64,000 bases of DNA from Burkholderiales bacterium RIFCSPLOWO2_12_FULL_61_40. Its GTDB lineage: Bacteria > Pseudomonadota > Gammaproteobacteria > Burkholderiales > Burkholderiaceae_C. The notes beneath the pieces were generated by a model. It worked only from the letters and a program-made list of their open reading frames with translations. It ran no database searches and was not told the DNA's origin. Of the stretch, positions 62,106 to 64,000 are shown in pieces; within the stretch, counting starts at the first letter, position 1, and each line of letters starts with the position of its first letter. Location: positions 115,479-179,478 of the forward strand of contig MESI01000102.1 of NCBI GenBank assembly GCA_001770935.1, given 5' to 3'. A program made the position numbers and the translations under genes.

Positions 62106-62329
62106 CCCCGCTTGCCTGTCGCCATGCCCGTTTTGGCGTGGTATGGTTATTGCCGCGAACCCCAAGTGATGGCTTTGTCACTAAGAGGTTCGCGCTCTTC
62201 GCAACCCATTGTTTTGATTGGTTTTCTTTATTTTTCTAAGGGTATGTTTGTGCCAATGCATGTCTTCATCGCCATGTTCGCGGAAATGTACAAAAAAATC
62301 GTTGTCAAACAAGGCTCTGGATGCGAAGG
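62106..62329 (+). promoter_or_regulatory. CRISPR leader
   Basis: This 224-nt non-coding stretch separates cas2 from the first repeat and is the expected leader on the cas side. It holds a nested inverted repeat: CGCGAACC (62154-62161) pairs with GGTTCGCG (62187-62194), and inside it AGTGA (62165-62169) pairs with TCACT (62178-62182). An AT-rich segment follows at about 62210-62240. CATTGTTTTGATT at 62207-62219 matches the IHF consensus with one mismatch. No convincing promoter pair could be assigned. Confidence 0.8.
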
Positions 62330-64000
62330 GATTCGCCCGCCAGCAATGGCGGGCGTGGATTGAAACACCCCTATTACCCAAGGATTGCTGCAACAACATC
62401 CGATTCGCCCGCCAGCAATGGCGGGCGTGGATTGAAACTCACCATCTATCACGTCAGCCGGGATGCTGACCTTGATTCGCCCGCCAGCAATGGCGGGCGT
62501 GGATTGAAACGTTATGAAATCAATAGCCGGAACACTGGCCGCGCGATTCGCCCGCCAGCAATGGCGGGCGTGGATTGAAACCCCGCTGGGAGCGCCGCGC
62601 ATGAACCGCATTGCAGCGATTCGCCCGCCAGCAATGGCGGGCGTGGATTGAAACTGGCAAAAAGGCGCCACCGGTAGCAAGGTTCCTTGATTCGCCCGCC
62701 AGCAATGGCGGGCGTGGATTGAAACCGGTTTACCGTGGCCCGGTTCTCGTCAAGCACCCGATTCGCCCGCCAGCAATGGCGGGCGTGGATTGAAACAGGA
62801 CTGGCAACAGCCACAGCAGCAGCCGCAACAGATTCGCCCGCCAGCAATGGCGGGCGTGGATTGAAACTTCGTCATAGTCAACGTCATCATCTTGCAGCGA
62901 TGATTCGCCCGCCAGCAATGGCGGGCGTGGATTGAAACGGCTCAATCGACGCACTTGGTCGAGTCTGTACCGATTCGCCCGCCAGCAATGGCGGGCGTGG
63001 ATTGAAACCGCCTGGACGTACACCTATCGCTCGTCATATCCGCGATTCGCCCGCCAGCAATGGCGGGCGTGGATTGAAACAAGTCGGTCAGCAACCCGGC
63101 CCTGCGCGTCAAGAGATTCGCCCGCCAGCAATGGCGGGCGTGGATTGAAACGCTCATACCACCAGCACCGGGACGGTTTTCGCAGATTCGCCCGCCAGCA
63201 ATGGCGGGCGTGGATTGAAACTGGCTGGTATCAGCAAAAACAGCTTGCTGAGATGATTCGCCCGCCAGCAATGGCGGGCGTGGATTGAAACTAATCATCC
63301 TTTTCTTGCAAGCACTGTCGCGCTCGATTCGCCCGCCAGCAATGGCGGGCGTGGATTGAAACAGTCCAAAACGGGATTGGGCGAATTTTCAGCGCTTGAT
63401 TCGCCCGCCAGCAATGGCGGGCGTGGATTGAAACGCGCTCACCGTGGCGGGCATGGGCAAGCGCAAAGGTGATTCGCCCGCCAGCAATGGCGGGCGTGGA
63501 TTGAAACTCTTCCTTTGCCGACTCTGTAACCGGGGGCGTGCGATTCGCCCGCCAGCAATGGCGGGCGTGGATTGAAACCTTTTACCTTGCTGATGGGCAC
63601 CTTCAATCGTTAGATTCGCCCGCCAGCAATGGCGGGCGTGGATTGAAACTTCCACCGCATCGGGCAGAAGCACGCCGTTGTCGATTCGCCCGCCAGCAAT
63701 GGCGGGCGTGGATTGAAACAAAAGCAAGGGGTCACCTACTGCGCCTGCATCAGATTCGCCCGCCAGCAATGGCGGGCGTGGATTGAAACCGATCATCCAG
63801 GTCGTCGGCAAAGAATTGAACGTGATTCGCCCGCCAGCAATGGCGGGCGTGGATTGAAACGATGGCCGCATAATTGCAGTGCAGCACCGATCCGGATTCG
63901 CCCGCCAGCAATGGCGGGCGTGGATTGAAACTTCGGAAAGGGTATGTGCAGATTTACTCACCAGAAGATTCGCCCGCCAGCAATGGCGGGCGTGGATTGA
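62330..64000 (+). CRISPR. type I-C-like CRISPR array, 24 repeats and 23 spacers, continuing past the window end
   Basis: The repeat is 37 bp, running from GATTCGCCCG through the loop GCAA to GGATTGAAAC. Repeats start at 62330, 62402, 62474, 62545, 62618, 62689, 62760, 62831, 62902, 62972, 63044, 63115, 63185, 63255, 63326, 63398, 63471, 63542, 63613, 63683, 63753, 63824, 63895 and 63967; the last is cut after 34 bases. All visible repeats look identical. Spacers are 33-36 bp. Within the repeat CGCCCGCCA and TGGCGGGCG form a 9-bp stem capped by GCAA, leaving an 11-nt 3' tail, TGGATTGAAAC, that would be the crRNA 5' handle. Transcription should run on the plus strand from the leader. Confidence 0.97.

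Noticed and set aside
62228..63961. Several repetitive protein-like open frames in the CRISPR array
   Set aside because: They are translations of the repeats (for example ARQQWRAWIET on plus, STPAIAGGRI on minus) and not genes.
62367..63966. Spacers matching DNA elsewhere in this window
   Set aside because: Reading spacers against the window by eye gave no match; a proper search of the whole genome was not possible.
1..64000. Insertion sequences, prophage, tRNA or rRNA genes
   Set aside because: No transposase, integrase, attachment-site duplication or cloverleaf-like sequence was seen; gaps between genes are short.

Overview
The window looks like a chromosomal segment of a Comamonadaceae-type betaproteobacterium, possibly close to Rhodoferax or Polaromonas. 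The genus is an inference. It rests on high-GC coding sequence, a gene order I recognise from that family (ubiE, Tim44-like, ubiJ, ubiB, fmdB-like, DUF502, aspS, nudB), the cyanophycin genes, and a dispersed intergenic element of about 60 bp present in six copies. Gene density is very high. No rRNA, tRNA, IS element or transposase was found, and no stretch over 300 bases lacks a gene except the CRISPR array.

Layout. 1-5611 (minus): threonylcarbamoyl-AMP synthase-family start, RNase AM-type PHP phosphatase, RluA-like pseudouridine synthase, hybrid histidine kinase, UshA-like lipoprotein. 5757-15601 (plus): ubiquinone genes (ubiE, ubiJ, ubiB), a Tim44-domain protein, DUF502, aspS, nudB, an EEP-family phosphodiesterase and clsB. 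15680-18574 (plus): folE followed 4 nt later by a BLUF photoreceptor, then an EamA transporter and DUF429. 18586-23411 (minus): FlhG-like ATPase with diguanylate cyclase, moeB, ctpA, gpmA. 23526-25879 (plus): rhodanese, grxC, secB, gpsA. 25904-33658: cyanophycin locus, with two synthetases on the minus strand and, divergently, an ABC transporter with a zinc ribbon and a DUF1854 protein. 33686-38318 (minus): amino-acid-type binding protein, BioC-like methyltransferase, panC, panB, scpA, DUF3460. 38389-42221 (plus): nadC, nadA, fused pabBC. 42306-51855 (minus): TacA/TacT-type toxin-antitoxin pair, hemN, a small unknown gene, panD, nadB, a SulP transporter, DUF1275, metG.

51974-64000 (plus) is a complete type I-C-like CRISPR-Cas locus: WYL regulator, cas5, a long divergent cas8, cas7, cas3, a BRO-N/DinD-like gene, cas4, cas1, cas2, a structured leader, and an array of at least 24 identical 37-bp repeats with 23 spacers running off the window end. 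The effector block cas5-cas8-cas7-cas3 is visibly AT-richer than both the WYL gene before it and the BRO/cas4/cas1/cas2 block after it, which suggests a chimeric locus. There is no cas6; the repeat hairpin leaves an 11-nt 3' tail as expected for processing by Cas5 of type I-C.

How the parts fit. The housekeeping content covers quinone, NAD, pantothenate, folate and haem biosynthesis. Cyanophycin synthesis, panD, nadB and aspS all draw on aspartate. Oxygen-independent haem synthesis, cyanophycin storage and a BLUF protein suggest a freshwater or sediment organism that meets light, low oxygen and fluctuating nitrogen. The most unusual items are the chimeric CRISPR locus with its embedded BRO/DinD-like gene, the cyanophycin-linked ABC/DUF1854 pair, and the dispersed element, which has contributed to coding sequence in metG and probably at the gpsA start.
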